NCBI RefSeq assembly: GCF_964204645.1
Contig: NC_134027.1
Span: 22,184,485 to 22,248,484, forward strand
Origin: Tubulanus polymorphus
Lineage: Eukaryota > Nemertea > Palaeonemertea > Tubulaniformes > Tubulanidae
Direction of reading: 5' to 3'
Length of the DNA: 64,000 bases
Below the pieces are notes generated by a model. The model was not told where the DNA came from, searched no databases, and saw nothing but the letters and a program-made list of their open reading frames with translations. The position numbers were made by a program, and so were the translations under genes. Below are positions 50,201 to 62,684 of the stretch, piece by piece. Every line of letters begins with the position of its first letter. Within the stretch, counting starts at the first letter, position 1.

Positions 50201-51654
50201 AATAGGCCTAATGTCGTCCAAGGATTTCGATTTGAGGAGAATTCTAATTTCGGAAAATGTAAAAAAATGGATATCGAAGTGTACCGTATACGAAAAATAA
50301 CGTTATTTTTGTTCATATTTCAGAATTACATCGTTATCAAGACAGATTATAGATTCGCTTCCGTCAATTGTAACCCGACTAATAAAGTGAAATACGGCGA
50401 AGCGAAAGCGTGTGCTAGATACAACTCTGGAATGGGTGCGGCAAGGATTGACTTGACGCAAACCGGATTCAAGATAGCCCATGGGGTTAGTTAGCTTAAC
50501 CTTGAGCATTTATAACTAGACGAATCGAATGGGTTTGTTCAACTGAAAATTGAAGATAATTGCATGATCATTAGGCCATCTTGACTGTACTTGTGACTAT
50601 ATTCGTTTCATTTGCCGAGAATATTCATCAGAGTCGTTAGTTGAAAATCGATTTTTTTCCGTGGAAGTATACGGTATAACGAAAAACCCACACATATAAG
50701 AGCAATTTGAAATTGACAAGAATTTATCAATGATTGAGATAGACGTTCTTTGCTAATTTGACAATTGCTAGTGATTGCCAAATTCAAAAACCGGAATAAG
50801 TAAATAAAAGAGAAAAGTAACTTGAAAGTTAATTGACGCCTTGAAGAATGACTCATACATATTGCTTAATATTGACGACAACGATTCATAAATATGACAT
50901 AGATGATAGGATATTAAGGGCCAATAAAGATATTTTGAATTTAAATATCATATCGATAATTGAATTGAATTGACCGACAGCCAGTCTAGCTCCGATATAT
51001 TAATGGTGTAGCGTACATTCTCTCAAAATTTTTAAAAAAGATATGAAATCAAATGAAAAATATGAGTCATATGATTAGTTCAATCACAAAACAAAACGCC
51101 AATTTTGATAATTGTTTTTTTCAAACGCCAATATTGATAACGTAATGCACATCGAGTAGCACAAAACCCCTTAAATAACGCACAGTTCAATGTATGTTAA
51201 CATTATCGTAATGGTTTTGACGACGCGAAATGATAATCGTGAAAATTACATTTGGTTAAAATAACCGCCAAAGTAGTTTATAGTTGCCGCAATGTGCTTC
51301 TCTCTGTCTCCAGTCTTAAGTTTTTGATAATTTTGAATTGATTCTAATTGAAAACAGAGAAACAGGTCTACAGCTGCATTAGCAAACCTGTAATATCCTC
51401 ATGGAATCCTCGCTTGTCACCACAGCGTCGCCGTTATCCTATGCGCCAGGCCTGGCATAACCTTGCTACCGTTCCCTCGACGTCTATTGCTAACTATTTT
51501 ATAATTTCAGGTAACGTGGAAGAAATACGGATACGGTAGATGGAACATGGTCGGCCCGACGTTTACTGCCAATAGACAAATCATGAATATCAAATGCCGC
51601 GCACAATGCGGGGGATGCAATAACAATAACGCTCTTCAGTTGACACCGTTGTAA
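47256..51654 (+). CDS. Secreted PAN/apple plus GON domain protein, copy A
   Basis: Five exons: 47256-47570, 48306-48339, 49427-49689, 50324-50485, 51511-51654; phases 0, 0, 1, 0, 0; 305 codons. Residues 1-23 are a signal peptide (MKIRSMTYLVHILMTCLL). Residues 25-115 form a PAN/apple-like domain with CSAAC, CKSFNY, CEL and a last pair in the microexon (CSVLEDDCQRY). Residues about 117-305 are a GON domain: CTDVLIRG, FRIFCHAM, PREYLPLPAG followed by NNFSEA, WCYIKF, FASVNCNP, GEAKACARYNSG, TGFKI, and the terminal CRAQCGGC signature. GON domains are known from the C-terminus of ADAMTS9, ADAMTS20 and nematode GON-1; here there is no protease, thrombospondin repeat or membrane segment. Likely an extracellular matrix or secreted binding protein; ligand unknown. 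Exon 4 uses the donor GGG/GTTAGT, also kept in copy B. Confidence 0.85.
48351..49160. mobile_element. 810-bp foldback element in intron 2 of gene A
   Basis: The long arms are inverted copies: ATACGGGATATCGACAAATT at the left end and its complement at the right end, with related sequence for about 240 bp (48351-48595 and 48925-49160). TA flanks both sides (48349-48350 and 49161-49162), as for Tc1/mariner insertions. The matching site in copy B is empty. The interior has a B-box-like GGTTCGAGTCC at 48698. No transposase frame. Confidence 0.85.
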
Positions 51655-54600
51655 AATAACGCCCTAAAATCCCACAATTACAGAACGAATGTCGAATATT
51701 GATGTATATTATATAGTCGATCTAATTAAACCGGTCAAGCTTTGTGTACGGCATTAAAGTGCGTGTGTCAAGTAACACTGCGTTCACCGGTTAGTGTTAT
51801 AACAGCAAATGACCGTTGACAGTCGACAGCTAGAGTAAACGATGAAAATAGGTTACAGCCTGTCAACCGGTCGACCATTACTTAAGCTATCTTCCATCTT
51901 TATTTTCTGTTGGTCGGATGTATACATTCTACGTATCTCTAAACGCCCTCTCTACGACATTTTAACGTGCGCAGGCCCTTAACTACACATGGTTTGGTAT
52001 TCACAGATTGTTACGCAATCATACGTCATAACATTCCACCGACCCATGTATGGAATGTTTACGTTCCTACACACGTCACATTATTCTAAAAATTCTTTTT
52101 GCACTCGCCGTAGCCCATGGCCTAACCATTGGTTTCGCTTCGCTGTGAGAATTTTCAAGTTATTCCAAGACATGTTTATTTACATAACTATTTATTGTTT
52201 ATGTATGGCGCCAGTAGAGTCTGATGATAGCAACACTGGCCATGAACTCCAACTCTCGTATTTTCTTGTTCGTTATTTATTGTTCGACCGCTGATAGCTG
52301 AAAGCTCAATAATATATTTCCTGAAAGCCCAACAATATATTTCCTAAAAGCTAAAAAACCGATTTTACTATTTCCGACACCAGGCAAGTTGACTTGTAAA
52401 TGAACCTGCCTAGCGTTGAAAACCACATTCACGAATAAACGCACCATAATTTCCGTATAAGGAAAATGTATCTCTCGATACAAATTCAAGCATGAATCCC
52501 GACGTATCAACCTTTTCGGAGTCTTTCTTTTTGCATCATGGAATCGTACCTATCATCGTTTCAACACGGACAGTGGGTTTCACCAAGGTGGAAAATATGC
52601 ATTTCCATTTACTTAAGGCCACGCAAAGAAATACCTTAGTTATGTAATCAATTTTTTGGAAAGTAACGAGAGGGGTTAAATTTTATTTCAATTGCTTTAA
52701 AAAAAGATTGAAATACAAAGTTCAACCAGAGACTTATAGAAGAGACGCCAGAAGGAAGTTTTTCTACTAATGCCACGAACAAATACTAGTAATGCAAGAA
52801 GAACATTTGCAGAAACTTAATTTAGAATTAAGAAGCTACTTTAACCTAAAAAATCAAACTATATCGACTCATATCGAAACGGAGACAAAAATTTCTGCTA
52901 TTTTCACGCTTCATCGAAATGAGGTAAAATGAAACGAACTCAACCGTTGTCACAGTAAAATGTGGATTACCTATTTGGGAGGGTGAGCATATAAACGACC
53001 GCAGAATAAAAACGCTGTCGCACAATATACAGCTATGTGGGCGAGCAGATTTTGATTTTTGTTGAGAAAATTGATGCTTTCCCGATGCGGGCGAGCGCAT
53101 TTGCTTTTTTTTATTGGGGAACTTGTTTATGACGCGGGCGGCATTTGACTTTCTTAAGATACTAGGGTATTTCTCTGAAATGGCACTAAATATTCCTAAT
53201 ATTTCCAATGCATATTTCTCATAGCATGAATAGTTTAGAAATATCGCTTTCATTCCCAAAACCACTTTGGATTCGAGAAACTCTAGCACACCGAATGCTT
53301 GTCTTTTCGGAGAATGTGCATTCTCTTGCACCTGTTCTGCCTCTCACTGAAATTCCATATTTGAACTTCAATCGACCATTTATCAGAAGTTTTGGAGTCT
53401 TATTTATTATGTTGACAGTCAAATGACATATACATTTGCGGGAAAAGTTACAAAATGTCAAATTATGAGGTACGCACACCCAAAACAAAGCGAAATATCC
53501 CAAAAAGATCGTGGACAATCAAAAATAAATAGACTTTAGTCGTGATTGCTTCCTTCTATCGGCTAGGCGTGGGAGATTAAAGCCGGGCGTAGGTCGGCTT
53601 TGTATACAACTGGGCAAAAATACGTCATGCATGGTTGAGCGCTACCGTGTTTTTGAATGGCTTTAAAAATTGAGAAGAACCAAAATTACAGATTGTTCCA
53701 TTGTGTATATTCAATGTTGATGACCAGTTGCCAGGTGAAAAAAAATTGATTCAAAATCACGAAATTACTGGTTTACATTCCGTGTGATGTTTCCCTGTGG
53801 AGAATTGTAAAAACCAAGGTATTTTAACTATCGCCAGCAGGAATTGAAGATTTCGTGTTCAGAAGGTAACAGATTTTGAGAAATTTTGAATCCGATGTGT
53901 CAATATTCGACGTCGAGCTCAACAGTGCAATGGTTAGAATGGTTATGAAGGTGAACAAATTTCAGAGAAGCTTAATTAGTAAAGCGGAGCAATACTTATA
54001 TTAAGGAGATATCTGTCTGTGTTGATATGATTATCATGTCATCAATCCTAAATGACAGCGGATCATTTATTGATAAACGCTCCTAATGCAATAAGCCTTA
54101 TCACTTGTACTGGTTCGACTTGGTTCGATACGGTTCGTATTTGCCTCACAATAACGCGCACGCCGTGAATGTAAAGCGCCCGCACGACATCCAGGAGCAT
54201 CGTTGCCTAATTTAGTTTCACAACTTGTACCAAAAGCTACAACGTTAATTATACATGTACTTCGATCAGCTTTCATCATGAACTGAAATAGTTGACTGTA
54301 TACGACTCATTCGTTTTATCATAATGAAAAAGAACTTTTCCAGTAAAATGGGATTCTCTCTTGTCCTCTTTGATATCAGATGTAGGTATTTGTGTTTGTT
54401 TAAAAGCAGGATTAACGGTGATCGGATATATATCAGGCCACACCAAAAAATCCTATTTCTCGGGCGGGGCAATCACCAAAATGGGTAGATAGGTAGGACA
54501 TTTTCTTTTCTTGTTATAGAAAAAAAGATCGTTTATTCTTCTATCAGTGGGTAGGTTGCCGTAAATAATTTTTACTGGACTAAATTTTTAGTCAGGAATA

Positions 54601-55363
54601 TGATTAACAGCTAGTAGACCACAATAATAAAAGGAAATTGAGGTGTTTGTACAATTAACTATAAAAAAACTATATTTTGAGCATATTTCACGGAATTCCT
54701 GGAATTTTAAAATCCAAGGTCGCCATCAAAGTCCGATTAGCAAAGTTGTCTTAGCATGACTGAGCCATTTCCAGAATCAAATTTTAAATCCGATATAATA
54801 AAATGTTTTTATGATGTTGATCTCAGTGCCGACATCACGATTTGATATTTAAAAAAATTTACGAGAAAGGAGAGTTTGGTAGTCGGTCGGCCACATATAT
54901 ATTTTTGAAAAAAGTTATTTCACCTAAAATTTTCAAAAAGGGTCGGTAGGCGATTATACTTTATTTTGAAAACGATTATTTGAAATGGGGAAATATCGGG
55001 TCGGTCGGGACGGAAAACAGGGTTTTCCTTTGGTGTGGCCTCACTGGGATCTGCTGTAAGTTCATATACTTAATATAAAATGACTACTGAATATATCACA
55101 AGGTTATACAACCGACGGGATGTAGCCGAATCTCGTTGATAAAAACACCTAGTTCTGTTTGGATTTTGGACTTTATCCTGACTGAAAATAGCCTCTGGGT
55201 TCTTGGTTATAACGATGAAATACATACAACTCGATTGAAGTGATTACGAAGTCAGATAACATATGCATCCACAATAAGTCGAGTCGATATCGAAGTTTTT
55301 TTCTCAAATGACGCTGGAAGATATTTGAAACACATGCATAAACACGGGAGTATCGTGTCCGTT
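51655..55363. other. Downstream part of the duplicated unit A
   Basis: To 52,704 it is shared with copy B. From 52,705 to 55,363 it is unique in the window, and no gene is recognised. Open frames at 52846-53331 and 53219-53518 (minus strand) overlap each other and have no family features. Confidence 0.5.
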
Positions 55364-55650
55364 CTAATCGCAACGCGTCCGTCTTAAACAGCGACACGCC
55401 CTCCCAAAACCTTTTAACAATTTCACCGTTTCGACCCTGAATCTATCGTTGGTTGCACAATATACGATATAATTCATGGTTGAGTCTAATGGAGTCATTA
55501 TGTCGTATCCTATCATTGATAGCTTTCCCATCACGTGTGGATCGTTATGTCTCGGCTGTGGCAAGCCTGCTTGCACTAGGATATATTCATAAACGCCAAT
55601 CGACGTAGGAAATTCTAAAACGATGAACAACATAACAATGGCAACGATTC
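55364..55650 (-). pseudogene. C-terminal fragment of a third GPCR, cut by the duplication breakpoint
   Basis: Reading leftward from the (AT)n tract the frame gives LRIVAIVMLFIVLEFPTS (a TM6), a loop, then DIMTPLDSTMNYIVYC (a TM7 with an NxxxY-type motif) and a basic tail RFRVETVKLLKGF, and ends at 55364. The upstream five membrane segments are absent, because at 55,657 the microsatellite begins and at 55,742 copy B starts. It is not close to the other two GPCRs. If the duplication is a simple tandem one, an intact version would lie after copy B, beyond the window. Confidence 0.65.
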
Positions 55651-55654
55651 TGAG

Positions 55655-55656
<2 letters not shown>

Positions 55657-55742
<86 letters not shown>
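55657..55742. repeat. (AT)n microsatellite at the duplication junction
   Basis: About 43 AT units, directly between the broken GPCR and the first base shared with copy A. The likely site of the rearrangement. Confidence 0.97.
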
Positions 55743-55745
<3 letters not shown>

Positions 55746-58236
55746 GAGCGCTGCTTTTGAATTCCAGATATTTTCCAGGATTTCTCCAATTTCTCAGAAT
55801 CGCCAAAAAATGTTTCAAATTGAGAAATAGTCAAATTGTCTAAAAGAAGCGACTATGTCTATGATCTCTCCACTTACTGTATAGAACGTTGTTAACAACG
55901 TCAAAATCAGCTTCAAGTTCGTGTCCATAGTCAGCTATGCGACAAGAAATGTGTAAAACAAACGAATAGCAATTCGTGTGCTTTATGAAATAATCACAAT
56001 ATTTGGCGCATAACTCTCATTCGTTTCGTGGCAATTGGCAGTAATTTCTCAAAACATATATACATGTTCTAATTTCCAGACAGGGAATCTATTTGAAATT
56101 ATACGTCATGACATAACCACAAAATGTTACTGATTAAGTAATAGCCTCTTCTGTAATAAGGGGCGTAACGTGGTACGACCTTGTTTGGTCGGCGTGCACA
56201 ACGGGGTACCCGTTGTGCTGCTGTGGCAATCGAGGATTCCATTTATGGCAGGCGAGGATCCGACAGGGTCGCTAGTAACTATACCGATATCCGAGTAGAA
56301 GAATGAAAGTATTGTATGTTTGGTGAGTGCCGTGATAATATATGGATTCGGGAGTCTAAAACTCATGTTCATAGTTCATCGAAAATGAACTAATTTTGAC
56401 CAAGGACGAATTACTGCTCATCACGCCATCTGGCGGGATAGTTGGTTTTGCTGGAACCCACCACGGGTTTGACTATATCGTCGGGTACCCCATTCCAATG
56501 AGCGGAAGTTAATAGGATGTTTGAGCCTGAGCTTGAAAGTTATGATCATAGGCAGATATTGAGCTCTATGGCCAACACATAACATCATAAATTGGTCCGC
56601 TAATAAAGTGTTTTGTGGTATAGATGACACGTTTGTATGAATTTGTGCTGAAAATAGATAATTTGTCAGGAATTAAGGACCAAAAATTGGCAATATTTTT
56701 GATACAAACTGAGAAAGTATGAAAACATTTGAGAACGCGTTTACTGTTTTTGAATATACACGGGGTGTATTTCGAACATGCTTTAAATTCCGGTACTGCT
56801 GTGCATTTCGGTGTGAGAATGATAACGGTCTGTTTATCAATGATTGAAAAAATGGAACCACGTTTTTAAGATACTTTATCAACATGTCTTAGTTAAAACA
56901 AAAACAAAAATCACAGGAAATAATACGTAGAGCTTAGGTTTCAATTTTACTTATCATGAGGACTCTACGTTCGACTGTGGCAATCGACGATTCCACTTGT
57001 GGCAAGCGGGGATCCACCAGGTTGACAGGATCGCCGCACTGATTTGCACGCCATCTAGTGGGATAGCCGGTGGCACGGAGTCCTCATCACGAAGTGGTAC
57101 TTTCACAAATTCGTTCAATTCTTACCCAACCTCACTATAGCTACGCACCTGAAAGTTGATTGATATCGAGGGATTACATTGATTAACAGGGGATTTTAGC
57201 TAACAGTGAATTATTGAGGTAATCTCAACAGAAGCCTTTTTTCGTAAAACGTTCGGATGATGTATGCTTCGTTGCACGGCAAGATATCAAGTTTCATTAG
57301 TCAAGATAACACAACGTCTTTGAAAGCTTAAGCCGTGTGTGAACGTGAACGGCCCTTCGGGAAAGCAAATTTGGAAAGTTATTCTAGACGAAAATATTTC
57401 AAATGCAAAACGAATTCGGCCTTTTTGCCTTGTCATCCCTTGCGAATTCAATTTGAATCTGACCCCAATTCTAAAGATTGGGGATTCAATTTGGTGGATA
57501 GAATTTTAAAAAGTCGCATAATGAAAGTGAACAAATTCTGGCCCATTTCGATTCATTGCCTCATTTATGGAATTTGTATAAACCAGGTAAAAATGCAGGT
57601 GCAAATTAGCATTCCGTGACTGTAAATCGGGCCGCTTCTATTGGAAATAATAAACTAATTATTAATGGTGTGAATATCAATTCTCCACGTTGAAGTCTTA
57701 AAAACGAAATTCGATATATTCTCAAAACGTTTCTCTTTCCTGATATTGCAGTGAAGCATAGTATCCATAATTGTAGTCAACGCACATTTACAATACATTT
57801 TACGTAAATTCGTTTATTGAATTTCAGTGTAAAAGAAGTATCTTGGAGATTACGTGCCAGTGGTACAGTAAGAACATAATCTATATTATTATGTATCATC
57901 AACGTTTGAAGATTCCTTTCCCCGCTCGTATCTTCTTAAAACATTATTTTCATGTTAGGTTGCTGTTCATCCTTCTTCAGAAAATGTACATCCACGTGTT
58001 TTAGCGACGTCCTATTGTCAGCGACCTGAAAGGAGAGTTCCATCAGCTTTAAGGCACCATTCGACTCTATAGATTTCAGTAAGGACAAAAAGACAATGAT
58101 TAATTCAATTATTTGTACAATCAAATTTTACCACACGTTGCTAAAGATGTGGAACAAGTCCCGGGCGTCAAGTAACGTTTGTTGATTGTTTATATATCAA
58201 TATAACGGCTTTAGCGACATTGGCTGTGTTATAGGA

Positions 58237-58401
58237 CAACCAGCGGGAAAAATGGCTTCAACGAAAGCTGCAATTATCTATTGTTCTATTCGAAAAACGC
58301 GCTGAAGATTCGGCTTGGAAAACTAGTCGATATTGTCGCCAGTCTATTGATCTCCAATTAGATGAAATAGTTGATAGTTTCAGCCATATTCAATTTTTTT
58401 G
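58237..58401 (+). pseudogene. Exon-like open segment, copy B
   Basis: Twin of 46948-47101. The same frame has L to S, G to S, F to L and L to I changes, and the stop TAA has become CAA, extending the frame to TGA near 58400. The absence of silent changes suggests no constraint. Confidence 0.35.
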
Positions 58402-58546
58402 AAAAACAATGAGTTTACCGTGCAGCATGTCAGTGTTTCTTTGTTTCGATATTTTAATAATAGATGAGCTACGCTTCGCGTTCAAAAAGGATGTAATTCA
58501 CTACTCTTTGTAGATTCGCAGTTAGAGGGAAGAAATTGCGACGGCA

Positions 58547-61500
58547 ATGAAAATAAGAAGCATGACTTACTTCGTTCACATTCTTATGACTTGTTTGCTG
58601 ATTAACTGCGAATGTTTCGAAACGGGCTCGGTATATTTCGCAGAAGTAGCGACAAGAGGAAACGATTACTCGATAGATGGACCGTATCTGTCTATTGATA
58701 ATAATTCAGCCTCTTTGATCAGTTGCAGCGCCGCGTGTTCACTGGATACTAAATGCAAATCGTTCAATTATCACGGAGATTCCAGCGTTTGCGAATTGAG
58801 TGACAAGTTACCAATTGGCCCGACGTTCAGGAAAAGAAATGGCACAGCATTTAGATTTAAGGTCAGTATAGGATATTTTTGCACTATTTTTGCACTATTC
58901 AAACAGCATGTTCCATAGAATATGTCCATACGCTGCTTAAGCGTTTACGTAAATTGGCTCTGGATCCAGTTCGAAAATGGTGCGCTTGATTTCTACTCTC
59001 CGGATCAAGTTCCATAGTTGTATTTGTTTGATTTGACTCTGGATCTATGAGTTCCATAATTTGAGGTCTAATTTGACTCCACAGTTGTATGAGTGTAATT
59101 GTGCGGATTAAGTCCCACGATCGAAATATTAGGAAATGACTATAATTCAATTAACGACAGATTTAGCCTGCTTCAATTTTGGATCAGCATTCTGTGACTG
59201 TAAACCAGTGAAAAAAGTGAATAGCACTTTAAAACCCCAAGCGATCCTTTTTCTAAGCATTGTCAATATCAATATCAAGAGAGTGGAACCTCGTTACAGC
59301 GAATATCAGCACCAGAAAAGATGTTTGTTTTTACCGATTGGTCGTTATATCCAGGATGAAATGCATTAAATTTTCTTATTTTGGACGGAATTCTATATTT
59401 GTTGTATCCAATAAATCGCTGTGTCCGAGTTCAAGCAAAGAAAGGCATTAAAATGAAAAGTTAGTTTAAACGAAGCGTTAAAACGAGAAATGAAAAAACA
59501 TAAATTGTTTGAAATTGAGTATGTGGCCCCCAAATCAGCATTCAGTCTATAAATTTGTTTATCAATTTTCAGTGCAGAGTTCTCGAAGATGACTGCCAGC
59601 GCTATCGTAAGTATGTAATTAATCATCAAAGTTTGAAATATATACATTCTAGAATATCTCATCTCATAGAGATTTTAAGTTATGGGCCAGTCATACAAAA
59701 TAAATCTTAACTCATCCTTCAAGGTGATTTTTCTTTATTTTTTGTCATCACCTCAAGTAACCAAAGATAATTTCTCCACTTTTCCTCTTTATTTCGATGG
59801 TCACTGCATCTACACTGTGTGTGTGTGTGTGTGTGTGTGCGTGTGTGCGTGTGTGCGTGTGTGCGTGTGTGTGCAGTATCCCTTGAATGACGCGTAGTTA
59901 TCACTGTATACAATCCCCAGTGTAATGGTTTTTTAAAATCTTAAAATAGGGATTGTCCCTGTTATTCATTTGGTTGGTAAATTTCGTTGGATTTTCTGAT
60001 TGAGTGTCCCTTACAGACCCACCACACCTGCCGGGAGCGAAACAGGTGGTTTGATTTTGAAATCGGAAATCGAAGTACAGATATAGTTGTGTGATCGGCG
60101 GTCGAGTTAACAGAATATTTCTAAATCGAAGTACATAATTAGTGTATGTTTTTTCCGGCGTCAAAATCTCGTTATATCTATATGTCTGGAACACGATGCC
60201 TAATGTTTGATTGGGGAGGCTAAAAATCCGGAAAAAAGTCAATTGAAATTAGCGCAATTTTAATCGGGTGGGAACGTATGCCATTTAGCAGGATAACTGC
60301 TCATTGAAGAAACTAGCTTATGACGATACGGCCATTTTGTTTCATCTGCAGGTCTGAAACCGGTGTCCTGTACGGATGTGTTGATCAGAGGCGATACCGC
60401 AGACAAGACTTACGATTTGTACCCGATAAAAAGTGCGTATAAACGAAAATTCAGAATCTTTTGCCACGCGATGACGTCACTAACACCTAGAGAGTACCTT
60501 CCGCTTCCGGCCGGGCCGAAAAATAACTTCAGCGAGGCGAAGAAAAAAGGGATATATAGAGTGTGGAAGGACTGGTGTTACATCAAATTCTCGCGAGTTC
60601 GTATTTCTATTTGGGTAAGTAAATATTTTATCTAATATCATTGTAATATCTACAGACGTATGTCTACGTACGTCGTGCTGAATATGATTTATTGATTGAT
60701 GGTAACCTGTTGATGGTACTTCAAAGTGATATAGGTAATACTTTTCTGTACTTGTTGAATAACGAGTATGCGATGAACGTATGCCGTGTCAAATTGACGC
60801 AATAAAGATCTGCCCCATTATTCGAGTTAACAGCACGTTGGAAATTAGAGAAAAAAAACAACCAATATATTGGAAATCGAAGTTTCTCGACTGGCAGAGA
60901 ATTGTATTCTTTATAACAGAAACGTCGGAAATGAGTTGTAAAAAATCTTTATCGAGAAAAGTAGTTTGTCGAACGTACCTGAATACTTTCGCAGTGTAGT
61001 CTTTATGAATTTTCGATGGTAGCCCATTCAACTGTTTTCTAGCGTGATTGACAACAGAGTTTATTGATAGCGTATACATCAGGTCAAAAGTTCAACAAAC
61101 AAATACGGATATCGAAGTGTACCGTATACGAAAAATAACGTTATTTTCCTTCATATTTCAGAATTACATCGTTAACAAGGCAGATTATACATTCGCTTCC
61201 GTCAATTGTAACCCGACTAAGAAAGTGAAATACGGCGAAGCGAAAGCGTGTGCTAGATACAACTCTGGAATGGGCGCGGCAAGGATTGACTTGACTCAAA
61301 CCGGATTCAAGATAGCCCCTGGGGTTAGTTAGCTTAACCTTGAGCATTTATAACTAGACGAATCGAATGGGTTTGTTCAACTGAAAATTGAAGATAATTG
61401 CATGGTCATTAGGCCAGCTTGACTGTACTTGTGAATATATTTTTTTTCATTTGCCGAGAATATTCATTAGAATCGTTCGTTGAAAATCGTTTTTTTTTTT

Positions 61501-62684
61501 CCGTGGAAGTATACAGTATGATTATACAGAATGATTGAGATACACGTTCTTTGCTAATTTGATAATTGCTAGGAATTATCACGATTGATAGAACACTATA
61601 TCCGTGTTGACGCGATGTAGAGAGAATCCCACAATTATAACGAAAAATTCCGAAATTGTAACTTCGAGATAGTAGTTTATTTCAACGTTTCTAATGACTA
61701 TTAGAATATAGTCGAAACGTTGAAATAAACTACTATCTCGAAGTTACATTTTCGGACTTTTTCGTTATAATTGTGGGATTCTCTCTACATTGCTAGGGAT
61801 TGCCAAATTAAAAAACTGGAATAAGTAAATAAAAGAGAAAAGTAACTTGAAAGTTTATTGACGCCTTGAAGAATGACTCATACATATTGCTTAATATTGT
61901 CGGCAACGATTCATAAATATGACCTAGTTGATATGATATAAAGGGCCAATAAAGATATTTTGAATTTAAATTTCATATCGATAATTAATTGAATTGACCG
62001 GCAGCCAGTCTAGCTCCGATATATTAATGGTGTAGCGTACATTCTCTCAAAAATTTAAAAAAGATATGAAATCAAATGAAAAATACGATTCATAGGATAA
62101 GTTCAATCACAAAACAAAACGCCAATTTTGATGATTGTTTTTTTCAAACGCCAATATTGATAACGTAGTGCACATCAACTCAAACAGAACCCCTTAACGC
62201 ACAGTTCAATGTATGTTAACATTATTGTAACGGTTTTGACGACGCGAAAAAATTATAATCGTGAAAATTACATATGGTTGAAATAACCGCCAAAATAGTT
62301 TATAGTTGCCGCAATGTGCTTCTCTCAATCTCCAGTCTTTAGTTTTTGATAATTTTGAATTGATTCTAATTGAAATTGAGAAAAGAGAGAAACAGGTCTA
62401 CAGCTACATTAGCAAACCTGGTGTATACTCATGGAATCCTCGCTTGTCACCACAGCGTCGCCGTTATCCTATGCGCCAGGCCTGGCATAACCTTGCTACC
62501 GTTCCCTCGACGTCTATTGCTAACTATTTTATGATTTCAGCTAACGTGGAAGAAATACGGATACGGTAGATCGAACAAGGTCGGCCCGACGTTTACTGCC
62601 AATAGACAAATCATGAATATCAAATGCCGCGCACAATGCGGGGGATGCAATAACAATAACGCTCTTCAGTTGACACCGTTGTAA
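58547..62684 (+). CDS. Secreted PAN/apple plus GON domain protein, copy B
   Basis: Exons 58547-58861, 59573-59606, 60352-60614, 61162-61323, 62541-62684; every exon has the same length as in copy A, again 305 codons with no break. It keeps the signal peptide, the PAN cysteines, the GON core and the final CRAQCGGC. By hand count about 17 residues differ from copy A against about 10 silent changes. Replacements include R to P and W to S in exon 3, I to N, R to T, N to K and H to P in exon 4, and V to L, W to S and M to K in exon 5. None hits a cysteine. Function as for copy A; both look able to make protein. Confidence 0.85.
59807..60267 (+). mobile_element. Insertion private to copy B, with (GT)n and a dispersed repeat
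   Basis: Relative to copy A (cactgct.agatcgtgggaacg) about 460 bp are added in intron 2. They contain (GT)n at 59816-59873 and, at 59945-60093, the repeat also found inverted at 15628-15785. The exact class is unknown. Confidence 0.7.
61574..61788. mobile_element. Palindromic element private to copy B, with 9-bp target duplication
   Basis: Arms 61615-61690 and 61715-61790 are nearly perfect inverted copies (ends ATGTAGAGAGAATCCCAC / GTGGGATTCTCTCTACAT). ATTGCTAGG occurs at 61565-61573 and again at 61789-61797, bracketing the insertion. Copy A has a single aattgctag at the site. It lies in intron 4 of gene B. Confidence 0.8.

Larger units (their letters stand above)
44362..52704 (+). repeat. 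Tandem duplication, copy A
   Basis: It begins at GAATTCCAGATATTTTCC, which recurs at 55759, and runs in the same order as copy B with only a few percent base differences by eye, to the point matching the window end. The duplicated unit probably reaches 55,742, where copy B starts. Private to A are an 810-bp inverted-repeat element (48351-49160) and about 90 bp near 44,885-44,970. Confidence 0.9.
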
